Source of the DNA: DATAVB01 sp036267955 | GTDB taxonomy: Bacteria > Actinomycetota > Actinomycetes > Mycobacteriales > QHCD01 | Assembly (NCBI GenBank): GCA_036267955.1 | Contig: DATAVB010000075.1 | Span: 1-64,000 of the forward strand | Direction of reading: 5' to 3' | DNA: 64,000 bases | In this document: piece by piece, positions 40,829 to 49,971 of the stretch | Layout of the letters: each line of letters begins with the position of its first letter | Position numbering within the stretch: the stretch's first letter is position 1 | Made by a program: the position numbers and the translations under genes | The notes under the pieces: model-generated | The model's input: only the letters and a program-made list of their open reading frames with translations | Told to the model about the DNA's origin: nothing | Databases searched by the model: none

Positions 40829-42310
40829 GTGAGTTCTGACATTGCGCGGGAACGGGCGTCGTCCGGTCGCTTGGGCTCCCGTTACGAGCTGCACGAGCGC
40901 ATCGAGACCTCGACCACCAGTTCCTCCCGGCTGACGGCTTGGCGCGCGTACGACACCACGCTGCGTCGCCAGGTCCGGCTGGACGTGCATCGCCCCGGCG
41001 GTGCGGAGGCCGCCCGATTCCTGGACACCGCCTACGCCGCCGGCGCCGTGACCCACCCGGCGTTGGCCCGGGTGCTCGATGTTGTGGACGAGGGCGATCA
41101 AGCCTACGTGGTGAGCGCCTGGATCGAGGGCACCTCGATGACCACGCTGCTCGCCGAGTCTGCCCTCGACCCGGACCAGGCCGTCTCCCTGATCGGTCAG
41201 CTCGCCGACGGAGTGGTCGCCGCGCACCGCACCGGCTCAACCGTCGGTGTGCTGCGACCCGACCATCTGCTGATCACCCACAGTGGCGCCGTGACACTGG
41301 TCCGGGTCACCCGACCCGGCCCGACCCCGATCGACGACGTACGCGGGCTCGGTTCGCTGCTGTACGCCGCGCTCACCGGGCGCTGGCCGCTGGACACCGG
41401 CGGCGCCGGACTTCCAGCCGCCCCGACCGCGAACGGCCGGCTGTGCACCCCGCGTCAGCTGCGGGCCGGCATTCCGTCCGATCTCTCTGTCCTCACGATG
41501 CGGGCGCTGTATCCCGATCACCCCGGTGGCATCTCCTCCGCGACCGACTTCGCCGACGCGCTCGCCGCCCGCAACGGCCCGCTGCCGCCCGATCTGCTTC
41601 CGTTCCGCACCGCCGAGCCGTCCGACGAGCTGCCCCGGCAACGCGAGCCGCGTCGCAATACGACCCGGATGATCGCGCCGTTTGCCGGCGCCCTGGTGCT
41701 CGGCCTGGTCGCCTGGCTGGTCGTCAGTGTTGTGAGTGGCAACAAGCACCCGGGCAGTCGGCCGGCCGCCGCCGCCCCGTCGCCGCATCAGTCATCCCAG
41801 TCCGCGACCAGCGGCGGCACGACAGCAGACAAGCCGTCGGCCCCGGCCAAGAAGCCGCTGCAGGCGATCAAGGCTGGCTCCGTGGCCTCGCTCAACCCGT
41901 TCGGCCACCCACCGGGCGACGACAACGCCGCGCAGGTCAGTCTCGCCTCGGATGGCAACGCGACGACGTCCTGGTTGACCGACCCGTACATGCGGTCGGC
42001 GAAGTTCGGCAACCTCAAGCCCGGCACCGGGCTGCTGTTCGACATGGGCTCAGCGGTGGCAATCCGGCAGATCCGGATCAGCACCCCCACTCCCGGCATC
42101 TCGCTACAGGTGTTGGCCACCGATTCCCCGGATCAACAGCCTTCGGCGATGACAGTGATCGGGACTGAGTCGAAGGTGGGGACGTCGGTGACGGTCTCGA
42201 CATCCTCGACCACGCCGCACCGGTACTGGGTGGTGTGGCTGACCGAGCTCGCACAGACGCCGCAGGGCCAGTTCCAGGGCGGCCTCAGCGAGGTCCGCTT
42301 CCTGCGTTGA
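40829..42310 (+). CDS. Membrane-bound Ser/Thr pseudokinase (MviN-C-terminal-like), regulator of MurJ
   Basis: 493 residues, GTG start at 40829 with GGGGGGAGA upstream. Residues about 15-270 read as a protein-kinase fold (GSRYELHERIETSTTSSSRL, ARVLDVVDEGDQAYVVSAWI, DVRGLGSLLYAALTGRWPL), but the catalytic HRD-loop is GVLRPDHLLI without HRD and no DFG is present, so it is a pseudokinase. One helix is at about 290-315 (MIAPFAGALVLGLVAWLVVS), then a Ser/Pro linker and a C-terminal discoidin-like beta domain outside the cell (DDNAAQVSLASDGNATTSWL, RQIRISTPTPG). The mycobacterial MviN pseudokinase recruits FhaA when phosphorylated; the same is inferred here. Follows murJ. Confidence 0.88.
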   Translation: MSSDIARERASSGRLGSRYELHERIETSTTSSSRLTAWRAYDTTLRRQVRLDVHRPGGAEAARFLDTAYAAGAVTHPALARVLDVVDEGDQAYVVSAWIEGTSMTTLLAESALDPDQAVSLIGQLADGVVAAHRTGSTVGVLRPDHLLITHSGAVTLVRVTRPGPTPIDDVRGLGSLLYAALTGRWPLDTGGAGLPAAPTANGRLCTPRQLRAGIPSDLSVLTMRALYPDHPGGISSATDFADALAARNGPLPPDLLPFRTAEPSDELPRQREPRRNTTRMIAPFAGALVLGLVAWLVVSVVSGNKHPGSRPAAAAPSPHQSSQSATSGGTTADKPSAPAKKPLQAIKAGSVASLNPFGHPPGDDNAAQVSLASDGNATTSWLTDPYMRSAKFGNLKPGTGLLFDMGSAVAIRQIRISTPTPGISLQVLATDSPDQQPSAMTVIGTESKVGTSVTVSTSSTTPHRYWVVWLTELAQTPQGQFQGGLSEVRFLR

Positions 42311-42339
42311 GCCGGGATCCGAGCGGAGTTTGACGGTAT

Positions 42340-42969
42340 ATGGCTGGTCTGACCGGGGCCGGACAGTCCGACTATCCTCGCACCGTGCATGCGGTGGAGT
42401 CGGACAAGCTGAGCGATGTGCAGCTGTTACGCGCTCACGCCGACGGTGATCCGTACGCGTTCGACACGCTGGTGACGCGGCACCGGGACCGGCTCTGGGC
42501 AGTGGCGCTGCGGACCATGCGGGATCCCGATGACGCCGCTGATGCCCTGCAGGACGCCCTGATCTCCGCGTTCCGGGCGGCCAGCTCGTTCCGCGCCGAG
42601 TCGGCTGTCACCACCTGGCTGCACCGGATCGTCGTCAACGCCTGTCTCGACCGGATCCGCCGGCGCAAGGCGCGGCCGACCGTCTCGCTGCCCGAGGAGG
42701 GCCCGGGCGAACCGGTGGAGAAGCGGGACCAGATCGCCGAGCGCGACACCTCGATGGCTATCGAGGTGGCAATGGGCGAATTGCCGCTGGAACAGCGGGC
42801 CGCGATCACTCTCGTCGACCTCGAGGGCTACTCGGTGGCGGACAGCGCACGCATCCTGGGTGTCGCCGAGGGCACCATCAAAAGCAGGTGCGCACGCGGC
42901 CGGGCGCGGCTGGCAATTCTCCTCGGCCACCTGCGGAACCCGGACGGGCCACCTGTCGTCGCACCGTAG
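42340..42969 (+). CDS. sigM: ECF RNA polymerase sigma factor (SigM-like)
   Basis: 209 residues. Region 2 is DGDPYAFDTLVTRHRDRLW.., with DPDDAADALQDALISAFR as the -10 recognition and core-binding part; region 4 is ELPLEQRAAITLVDLEGYSV..AEGTIKSRCARGRARL. The ATG at 42340 is upstream-most; a GTG at 42385 (MHAVESDKLSD) gives a more usual N-terminus. It is followed by a membrane anti-sigma-type protein and then trxB-trxA, the arrangement of Rv3911-Rv3914. Envelope or redox stress is the expected trigger. Confidence 0.92.
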   Translation: MAGLTGAGQSDYPRTVHAVESDKLSDVQLLRAHADGDPYAFDTLVTRHRDRLWAVALRTMRDPDDAADALQDALISAFRAASSFRAESAVTTWLHRIVVNACLDRIRRRKARPTVSLPEEGPGEPVEKRDQIAERDTSMAIEVAMGELPLEQRAAITLVDLEGYSVADSARILGVAEGTIKSRCARGRARLAILLGHLRNPDGPPVVAP

Positions 42970-42992
42970 TTGGCACAGATTGGGGAGGCGCG

Positions 42993-43859
42993 ATGACTGC
43001 TGAGGATCGGCTCGAGCCGGTGTTCGGACCGGATGGTCAGCCGGACGCCGCCACCTTGGCCGGACTGGAGCTCGACGCGTTCGACCCGGAGACGACGGAT
43101 CGCATCCGCGCCCGGCTCCGTGATTCACCGCGGGCCCGCGAAACCCTCGCCGCCGTCGACGCCCTACGGGCCCAACTCCGCGCCCAGCCCACCCCCAAGA
43201 TGCCCGACGCGGTCGCCGACCGGATCTCCGCGGCGCTGTGGGCCGAGTCGCAGGCCCGGTCCTCCGGCCAACCCGCCCCCGCCGCGCTGACAACTGCTAC
43301 CGACAACGTCACCAGCCTCAACGCCGCCCGCGAACGCCGCCCGAACCGCACCCGGTGGATGGGTCTGGCGGCTGCCGGGGTGGCGGTCGTCGCTGCCGGC
43401 GGCATCGTCTACGGCGTCACCACCCACAGTACGACCGGCGGAAGTCCGAACAGCGGCAGCAACCAGGCCTTCGGCACCAGTCCGACCGGCCACGCCAACA
43501 AGCCCAACAATCGCGACAAGCCCAACGATGCAACGAAACCTGACCTCGGGACCAACAACGTCGGGAGGCTCCCGGATTACTCGCAGTCGTCGTTGGCCGG
43601 ACAGCTCCCCGCGATCGTCCGGACCTCCAAGTACGGGGTCTCGGTGCCCGACAACTACGGCAACGGCCCCGATGTGAAGACCTGCTCAACGACACTCGGA
43701 CAGCCGAAAGCGCCGTTGGCCGTACAACATGCGACGTTCAACAAGCAGGACGCGTACGTGTTCGTCTTCGCAACGGGTTCCGCTCATCAGGCCAAGGTCT
43801 TCGTCGTGGCCCCGACCTGCACCGGCTCACCGATCTTCCAGACCTCCGGTACCTACTGA
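42993..43859 (+). CDS. Membrane anti-sigma factor-like protein (Rv3912-like)
   Basis: 288 residues; GGGGAGGCG precedes the ATG. The N-terminal 120 residues are cytoplasmic and helical (ETTDRIRARLRDSPRARETLAAVD) and could bind the sigma factor. One membrane helix is at about 127-148 (RWMGLAAAGVAVVAAGGIVYGV). The Asn/Ser/Pro-rich and C-terminal extracellular parts (VRTSKYGVSVPDNYG, VFVFATGSAHQAKVFVVAP) contain two Cys. It starts 23 bp after the sigma gene, so co-transcription is certain in practice. Anti-sigma function is inferred from position and topology. Confidence 0.8.
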   Translation: MTAEDRLEPVFGPDGQPDAATLAGLELDAFDPETTDRIRARLRDSPRARETLAAVDALRAQLRAQPTPKMPDAVADRISAALWAESQARSSGQPAPAALTTATDNVTSLNAARERRPNRTRWMGLAAAGVAVVAAGGIVYGVTTHSTTGGSPNSGSNQAFGTSPTGHANKPNNRDKPNDATKPDLGTNNVGRLPDYSQSSLAGQLPAIVRTSKYGVSVPDNYGNGPDVKTCSTTLGQPKAPLAVQHATFNKQDAYVFVFATGSAHQAKVFVVAPTCTGSPIFQTSGTY

Positions 43860-44054
43860 CCCACGTCCCGGCCGACATCGACCGCGCGACGTCCGTTGTA
43901 CGGGTGTGGCGCGTCCGACGTCTCGGCCCTGGAATGCCGACCCCGTACCATCCGTTGAGCGCGATGGTGGGCCAGCGCCGATCCGGAACATTCTTCCCGC
44001 GGCCGTCCATCACGTTTCCAGCGTCAGCTGCGAGGCAAGGGAAAGGCAGCAAGG

Positions 44055-45026
44055 GTGAGCACCGAAGATATCCGTAACGTCATCGTCGTCGGGTCCGGTC
44101 CGGCCGGTTATACGGCTGCGCTGTACACCGCACGGGCCAACCTCGGGCCGCTGGTCTTCGAGGGCTCGCAGTACGGCGGCGCACTGATGACCACCACCGA
44201 GGTGGAGAATTACCCCGGCTTCACCGACGGCATCATGGGTCCGGAGCTGATGGAGACCATGCGGTCGCAGGCCGAGCGCTTCGGCGCCGATCTGCGGTCC
44301 GAGGACGTCACCGCGGTCGACCTGTCCGGCCCGATCAAGACCGTCACCGTGGGCGACCAGGTGTTCCGGGCGCGTGCGGTCATCATCGCTACCGGCTCGG
44401 CATACCGGTACCTCGGCCTGGACAGTGAGAGACGGCTGCTCGGCCACGGCGTCTCCGCCTGTGCGACCTGCGACGGCTTCTTCTTCCGTGACCAGGACAT
44501 CGCGGTCGTCGGTGGCGGCGACACCGCACTGGAGGAGGCCAGTTTCCTCACCCGGTTCGGTCGGACCGTCACCGTCATCCACCGGCGGGACCAGTTGCGG
44601 GCCAGCAAGATCATGCAGGACCGCGCCTTCAGCAACGACAAGATCAAGTTCGTCTGGGACAGCGAGGTCACCGAGGTGCTCGGCGACTCCGCGGTCACCG
44701 GAGCTCGACTGCGCAACCGGGTCACCGGCGAAGAGTCTGATCTCGACATCACCGGCCTCTTCGTCGCTATCGGGCACGAACCGCGCAATGAGCTGGTCCG
44801 TGGCCAACTGAAACTGGACGACGCCGGCTACATCGTGGTCGACGCCCCGACCACCAGGACCAACCTCGACGGCGTGTTCGCCTGCGGCGACGTGGTGGAT
44901 CACACCTATCGGCAGGCGATCACCGCGGCCGGCACCGGTTGTGCCGCGGCGCTGGACGCCGAACGGTGGCTGGCCGGTCATGCGGAGGCGGGCGAGCCCG
45001 CACCGGGCGAGTCCCTCACCGCCTGA
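44055..45026 (+). CDS. trxB: Thioredoxin reductase
   Basis: 323 residues, GTG start. FAD motif VVGSGPAGYTAALYTARA at residues 11-28, the redox-active CATCDG near residue 137, an NADPH motif VVGGGDTALEEA near 156, and the FAD-binding C-terminal GVFACGDVVDHTYRQAITAAG. Reduces thioredoxin with NADPH. trxA follows 30 bp later, a two-gene operon. The 195-bp gap upstream has no gene and would hold its promoter. Confidence 0.97.
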   Translation: MSTEDIRNVIVVGSGPAGYTAALYTARANLGPLVFEGSQYGGALMTTTEVENYPGFTDGIMGPELMETMRSQAERFGADLRSEDVTAVDLSGPIKTVTVGDQVFRARAVIIATGSAYRYLGLDSERRLLGHGVSACATCDGFFFRDQDIAVVGGGDTALEEASFLTRFGRTVTVIHRRDQLRASKIMQDRAFSNDKIKFVWDSEVTEVLGDSAVTGARLRNRVTGEESDLDITGLFVAIGHEPRNELVRGQLKLDDAGYIVVDAPTTRTNLDGVFACGDVVDHTYRQAITAAGTGCAAALDAERWLAGHAEAGEPAPGESLTA

Positions 45027-45056
45027 CCATTCACAACAACACGAGAGAGAGACACC

Positions 45057-45383
45057 GTGTCTGAGAACACCAAGAAGGTAACCGACGCCAGCTTCGCCGA
45101 CGACGTGCTGGGCAGCGAGAAGACCGTCATCGTCGACTTCTGGGCCGAGTGGTGCGGACCGTGCAAGATGGTTTCCCCGGTCCTGGAGGAGATCGCCGGC
45201 GAGCACGCCGAGAAGGTGACGATCGCCAAGCTCAATATCGACGAGAACCCGCAGACCGCCCGCGACTACCAGATCATGTCGATTCCGACCATGTCGGTCT
45301 TCTCTGGCGGAAAGCTTGTCAAGTCGATCGTCGGCGCCAAGCCCAAGGCCGCGCTGCTGTCGGACCTGAAGGACTACCTGTAA
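45057..45383 (+). CDS. trxA: Thioredoxin
   Basis: 108 residues. The active site is VDFWAEWCGPCKM near residue 35 and the cis-Pro is in IMSIPTMSVFSGG. Disulfide reductase and electron donor, paired with the adjacent TrxB. Full length; the GTG start has an AGAGAGAGA ribosome site. Confidence 0.97.
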   Translation: MSENTKKVTDASFADDVLGSEKTVIVDFWAEWCGPCKMVSPVLEEIAGEHAEKVTIAKLNIDENPQTARDYQIMSIPTMSVFSGGKLVKSIVGAKPKAALLSDLKDYL

Positions 45384-45541
45384 CAACCGCGGCTGGGCCC
45401 GGTCGTAGCGCTTCGGCGCGGACTTGCACAATGAGGGACGACCACCAGCTCGGCTAGCGTCGTGCCGGTCCCCGGATCGCCACCGCATTGCGGATGGCGG
45501 ACTGAGGGCCGGCACGGCCGTTCACACGATGCGGAATCTGC

Positions 45542-46651
45542 ATGCTGTTGATCCACCGCGGCGACACCGGTCCGGCCGTGAGCGAAGTCCGCAACGCCCT
45601 GATCGGGCTGGGCCTGTTACTGGACAGCGGCAGCGCGGGCGGCGTGTACGACAATCAGACCGACCTGGCCGTACGGGCATTCCAGCAGAACCGCGGGCTC
45701 ACGGTTGACGGCGTGGTCGGGTCCGAGACGTACCGGGCGATCAACTCGGCTCGCTGGCGGCTCGGTGACCGGGTCATCACCTTCACCGCGGGCCGACCGC
45801 TGGCCGGCGACGACGTGAGCGTGCTGCAGGAACGGTTGCTGGAGTTGGGATACGACGCCGGCCGGGCCGACGGGGTATTCGGCGAGCGCAGTTCGGCCGC
45901 GTTACGGGCTTTCCAGCGCGACTACGGGCTCGGCCGGGACGGCACCTGCGGCCCGGAGACCCTGCGCGCCCTGCGTCAACTCGGTCGCAAGGTGGTCGGT
46001 GGTCGCCCGCAACTGCTGCGCGAGACCACCAAGGTCGCCAACTCCGGCCCGGCTCTGGTCGGCAAACGCGTCATCATCGACCCGGGCCACGGTGGCGACG
46101 ACCCGGGTGCGACGCATGGCTCGCTCGCCGAGGCCGACCTGGCCTGGGACCTGGCCACCCGCCTGGAGGGCCGGCTCGGCGCATCCGGAGTGACCGCGTA
46201 TCTGACCCGCGGCCGCGCCACCGGACTCTCTGACAGCGACCGGGCCCGGTTCGCCAATTCCACCGGCGCGGATGTGGTCATCTCGTTGCACGTCGACGCC
46301 ACTACTTCCCCGCTGGCGCAGGGAGTCGCGACCTATCACTTCGGCACCGGCTCCGGTCTCACCTCCACCGTCGGCGAGCAGCTCGCCGGACTGGTGCATC
46401 GCGAGGTGGTTGCCCGCACCGGCATGGTCGACTGCCGGACGCACGCCAAGACCTGGGAATTGCTGCGGCTCACCACGATGCCGGCGATCCGGCTCGAGGT
46501 CGGGCATCTCTCGCACGCCGGTGACCGGGCCCGGCTGGCCGACGCGGCCTTTCGGGACACCGTCGCCGAAGCGGTTCTGGTGGCGGTGCAGCGGCTATAC
46601 CTGCCGGCCGAGATCGACCCGCCGACCGGCACGTTCATGATGCCGGTCTAG
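45542..46651 (+). CDS. cwlM: N-acetylmuramoyl-L-alanine amidase family protein (CwlM-like)
   Basis: 369 residues. Two peptidoglycan-binding repeats are at about residues 1-65 and 75-140 (VRAFQQNRGLTVDGVVGSET, AALRAFQRDYGLGRDGTCGP). An amidase_3 domain is at about 170-360: IIDPGHGGDDPGATHG, EADLAWDLATRLE, ISLHVDATTSP and IRLEVGHLSH, keeping the two His and two Glu zinc/catalytic positions. There is no signal peptide, as in CwlM of mycobacteria, which acts inside the cell by stimulating MurA when phosphorylated. Follows trxA as Rv3915 does. Whether it hydrolyses wall is unknown. Confidence 0.9.
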   Translation: MLLIHRGDTGPAVSEVRNALIGLGLLLDSGSAGGVYDNQTDLAVRAFQQNRGLTVDGVVGSETYRAINSARWRLGDRVITFTAGRPLAGDDVSVLQERLLELGYDAGRADGVFGERSSAALRAFQRDYGLGRDGTCGPETLRALRQLGRKVVGGRPQLLRETTKVANSGPALVGKRVIIDPGHGGDDPGATHGSLAEADLAWDLATRLEGRLGASGVTAYLTRGRATGLSDSDRARFANSTGADVVISLHVDATTSPLAQGVATYHFGTGSGLTSTVGEQLAGLVHREVVARTGMVDCRTHAKTWELLRLTTMPAIRLEVGHLSHAGDRARLADAAFRDTVAEAVLVAVQRLYLPAEIDPPTGTFMMPV

Positions 46652-46669
46652 CTCGCCGCTGAGTGCGGC

Positions 46670-47287
46670 TCAGATGGGCCGCAGCACCGGATCCGGACTC
46701 ATGCTGCCCAGCAGCCGTTCCAGCGCCGACTCGACGTCCTCACGCCACGAGACGGTGCTCTTGACCTCCAGCCGCAGCCGCGGATAGCGGTGGTGCGGCC
46801 GTACCGTCTTGAACCCCACTGCGAGCAGGTAGTCCGCCGGCAGGACACAGCCCGGGCCGGTCCAGCGCAGGTCACCGAACACCTCCAGCGCACGTACACC
46901 GCGCCGGGTCAGCTCCTTCACCACGCCCTGCAGCAGCATCCGGCCGAGGCCGCCACCAGCGAACTCCGGAATGATGGTGGCGGTCATCAGCAGCACGGCG
47001 TCGGCGCTGACCGGGCTGGTGGGAAAGGTGACGGACCGGGGCACGTAACCCGGCGGCGCGTACAGGACGAACCCGGCGGGTACGCCGTCGACGTACGCGA
47101 TCTTGCCGCAGGAGCCCCATTCCAGCAGGACGGCCGAGACCCACGACTCCTTCTCCAGGGCGGTGTCGCCGGCGGCCGCGGCGCGTTCGCCGTGGATCGG
47201 GTCCAGCTCCCAGAAGACGCAGCGCCCACAGCGCAGCGGCAGATCGTGCAGGTTGTCCAGAGTGATGCTGACCAGACGCCGAGACAA
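46670..47287 (-). CDS. GNAT-family acetyltransferase (Rv3916c-like)
   Basis: 205 residues with a GNAT core: VSAVLLEWGSCGKIAYVDGV (strands 2-4), LLMTATIIPEFAGGGLGRML (acetyl-CoA pyrophosphate motif), ALEVFGD and FKTVRPHHRYPRLRL. The order cwlM-GNAT-parB is kept in mycobacteria. Function unknown. Convergent with cwlM across a 19-bp gap and divergent from the aminotransferase gene. Confidence 0.85.
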   Translation of the reverse strand: MSRRLVSITLDNLHDLPLRCGRCVFWELDPIHGERAAAAGDTALEKESWVSAVLLEWGSCGKIAYVDGVPAGFVLYAPPGYVPRSVTFPTSPVSADAVLLMTATIIPEFAGGGLGRMLLQGVVKELTRRGVRALEVFGDLRWTGPGCVLPADYLLAVGFKTVRPHHRYPRLRLEVKSTVSWREDVESALERLLGSMSPDPVLRPI

Positions 47288-47487
47288 GGCCGGCTACGCC
47301 TCCTCCAACGGGCCACACCGCGACGGCCCGCCCGAGGCGACGCCGCAAATGCGCAGATATCAGCGATCGTACGCGTGGAGCGAAATCTCGCTGGTGGACG
47401 CCGTTAGACTCATCGGGAACCCGGATCGGGTGACCGGCGCCGAAACGCGGCCCGGCAACTGTGAGACTGACAGGCGGAGGAGGAGAC

Positions 47488-48870
47488 GTGCGCGAGAACC
47501 TGCATAGCGGTTCATCGGGCGAAGGTCTACCGATTGGCCCGCAGTCCGCAGCAGCAGTGAGTGCCGGCACCACCCTCGATCCGTACGCAGACCGCTACGC
47601 CGCCCGCACCAAGGGCATGTCGGTCTCGGAAATCCGTGCCCTCTTCGCGGTCGCCAACCGACCGGAAATTGTCTCGCTCGCCGGCGGAATGCCTTATACA
47701 GCGGCACTTCCGATCGATGCGGTGTCGGAGATGGTCGGTCAGCTGCTGGCGAACAACGGACCTAAGGCGCTGCAGTACGGACCGGGTCAGGGCGACCCGC
47801 GCCTGCGCGAGCTGATCTGCGACGTGATGGCCCTGGAGGGCATCACCGGATCGGCCGAGGACATCACCGTCACCGTCGGATCCCAGCAGGCGCTGGATCT
47901 GGTCAGCCGGACCTTCCTGGATCCCGGCGATGTCGTGCTGGCCGAGGGCCCGTCCTATGTCGGGGCGCTGGGCACCTTCGAGGCGGCGCAGGCCGAGGTC
48001 GTACATGTGCTGATGGACAGCGACGGGCTGATCCCAGAGGCGCTGAGCGAGGCTTTGGCCGCGCTGGCTGCACAGGGCAAGCGCGCGAAATTCCTCTATA
48101 CCGTACCGAACTACCACAATCCGGCCGGGGTCACGCTGTCGGAGGAACGCCGGCACCGGGTGCTGGAGATTTGCGAGCGGCACGACCTGCTCGTGCTCGA
48201 GGACAACCCGTACGGCCTGCTCGGCTTCGACGGGGTCACCCATCCGGCGCTGCGGTCATTGGCGCCGGACCGGGTGATCTATCTCGGCTCGTTCTCCAAG
48301 ACCTTCGCCGCCGGGGTCCGGGTCGGCTGGGCGTTGGCGCCGCCGGCCGTACGGCAGAAGCTGGTGCTGCTGTCGGAGGCCGAGGTGCTCTGCCCGCCCA
48401 ACCTGACCCAGTTCGTGGTGGCCGAGTATCTGTCGACCCAGCCGTGGCGGGAGCAGCTCAAGGTCTTCCGGGAGCTCTACCGGGAGCGGCGGGACGCGAT
48501 GCTCGACGCTCTGTCGGCCCTGATGCCGGCGGACTGCACATGGACCCACCCGACGGGTGGGTTCTACGTGTGGCTGACATTGCCGGAGGGTCTGGACGCC
48601 AAGGTGATGCAGCCGCGAGCCATCCACTCCAGGGTGGCCTACGTACCCGGGATCGGCTTCTACGCCGATGGCAACGGACGCCGGGACATGCGGTTGTCCT
48701 ACTGTTTCCCGGAGCCCGACCGGATCCGGGAGGGTGTGCGTCGGTTGGCCGGCGTCATCGAGGAGGAGTTGGAGCTGCGCGAGACGTTCCTGTCCGGCGC
48801 TCAGCCGGCAGCCCGTCCCCGCGCCGGCTTGCGGCACTCCAGCGATGGGCCCGGCCCGGACGTCGCATGA
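47488..48870 (+). CDS. PLP-dependent aminotransferase (2-aminoadipate/MocR-type core without HTH)
   Basis: 460 residues from the GTG at 47488, which has GGAGGAGGAG directly upstream; a GTG at 47461 is the alternative. Fold type I: VSLAGGMPYTAALP, LQYGPGQGDPRLREL, TVGSQQALDLVSR, YTVPNYHNPAGVT, and the PLP lysine in YLGSFSKTFAAGVRVGW (near residue 275). Lacks the N-terminal GntR helix-turn-helix of MocR regulators. Probable donor/acceptor amino acids are not determinable. The next gene, D-Ala-D-Ala ligase-like, begins 34 bp downstream. Confidence 0.9.
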   Translation: MRENLHSGSSGEGLPIGPQSAAAVSAGTTLDPYADRYAARTKGMSVSEIRALFAVANRPEIVSLAGGMPYTAALPIDAVSEMVGQLLANNGPKALQYGPGQGDPRLRELICDVMALEGITGSAEDITVTVGSQQALDLVSRTFLDPGDVVLAEGPSYVGALGTFEAAQAEVVHVLMDSDGLIPEALSEALAALAAQGKRAKFLYTVPNYHNPAGVTLSEERRHRVLEICERHDLLVLEDNPYGLLGFDGVTHPALRSLAPDRVIYLGSFSKTFAAGVRVGWALAPPAVRQKLVLLSEAEVLCPPNLTQFVVAEYLSTQPWREQLKVFRELYRERRDAMLDALSALMPADCTWTHPTGGFYVWLTLPEGLDAKVMQPRAIHSRVAYVPGIGFYADGNGRRDMRLSYCFPEPDRIREGVRRLAGVIEEELELRETFLSGAQPAARPRAGLRHSSDGPGPDVA

Positions 48871-48904
48871 GCGCCGCAGCCGCGGCCTGAACGAAGGGTT
48901 GCCC

Positions 48905-49912
48905 GTGGACCTGGCAGCGAAGCCAGCGGACCGTGCTCCTGTCAGTCGGCCCGGTGAGGACCTGCACGTCGTGGTCCTCGCCGGCGGTCTGGCCTATGAG
49001 CGCGAGGTCTCGTTGTCATCCGGTCGACGGGTGGCCGACGCTCTGCATCGGGCCGGCACCGACGCTCTCATCGTGGACGCCGACGCCGACCTCGTGAGTC
49101 GGCTGACGACCACCCGTCCGGACGCCGTCTTCATCGCGCTGCACGGCAGCTCGGGTGAGGACGGCGCCCTGCGGGGTGTCCTGGAGTTGCTGGACGTCCC
49201 GTACGTCGGCAGCAGCGCCATCGCGTGTCGTTCGGCCTGGGACAAGCCGACCGCCAAGGCGGCGGCGCAGGCCGTGGGTATCTCTACCCCGGACTGGATC
49301 GCGCTGCCCCAGACCACCTTCCGCGAGCTCGGCGCCGGGGGTGTGCTGGAGCGGCTCGTCGACCGGTTCGGGCTGCCGTTGATCGTGAAGCCTGCACAAG
49401 GTGGGTCTGCGCTCGGCGCGGCCCTGGTCACCGAGGTGGCCGACCTGCCCGGTGCGATGGTGAGCTGCTTCTCCTACGGCGACACCGTTCTGGTGGAGCA
49501 GTACGTGCGTGGGGTCGAGGTCGCCGTCACCGTGCTGGACGACGGTGCCGGGCCACGCGCGCTTCCCGCGGTGGAGATCGTCGCGTCGGCGGGCATCTTC
49601 GACTACACCTCCCGCTACACCCCCGGCATGACGACGTACCACACGCCAGCCCGGCTCGATCCCAAGACCGCCGGCCGGTTGGCCGAGATGGCCGTCTCCA
49701 CCCACCGCGCGCTGGGGCTGCGCGATCTGTGCCGGGTGGACGCGATCGTGACCCCGGCCGGGCAGATCGAGTTCCTCGAGGTGAACGTCGCGCCCGGGAT
49801 GACCGAGACGAGCCTGATGCCGATGGCGATTGCCGGTGGCGGGCTGGAGCTCGGCGAGGTGTGTGTGCGGTTGCTGGCGGCCGCGGCGGCCAGGTCGGCT
49901 GCGCGTCGCTAA
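48905..49912 (+). CDS. D-alanine--D-alanine ligase-like ATP-grasp enzyme
   Basis: 335 residues, GTG start at 48905. LHVVVLAGGLAYEREVSLSS (near residue 20) is the D-Ala-D-Ala ligase N-terminus. ATP-grasp motifs are LPLIVKPAQGGSALGAALV, VLVEQYVRGVEVAVTVLD, DLCRVDAIVTPAGQIEFLEVN and VNVAPGMTETSLMP. In actinobacteria this gene lies near parB and is a second copy beside the ddlA of the wall clusters, so a role other than wall dipeptide synthesis is possible. Convergent with parB. Confidence 0.85.
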   Translation: MDLAAKPADRAPVSRPGEDLHVVVLAGGLAYEREVSLSSGRRVADALHRAGTDALIVDADADLVSRLTTTRPDAVFIALHGSSGEDGALRGVLELLDVPYVGSSAIACRSAWDKPTAKAAAQAVGISTPDWIALPQTTFRELGAGGVLERLVDRFGLPLIVKPAQGGSALGAALVTEVADLPGAMVSCFSYGDTVLVEQYVRGVEVAVTVLDDGAGPRALPAVEIVASAGIFDYTSRYTPGMTTYHTPARLDPKTAGRLAEMAVSTHRALGLRDLCRVDAIVTPAGQIEFLEVNVAPGMTETSLMPMAIAGGGLELGEVCVRLLAAAAARSAARR

Positions 49913-49923
49913 GTAACCGCGCT

Positions 49924-49950
49924 CCCCGGCCGGCGTCAGCGGCCCCGGGG
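49924..49950. terminator. Probable bidirectional terminator between ddl-like and parB
   Basis: CCCCGGCCG (49924) pairs with CGGCC-CC-GGGG (ending 49950) in a 9-bp stem with a 2-nt bulge and a short loop, located in the 59-bp gap between convergent genes. Confidence 0.45.
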
Positions 49951-49971
49951 TAAATCCGAGTAGTCCTCGGA

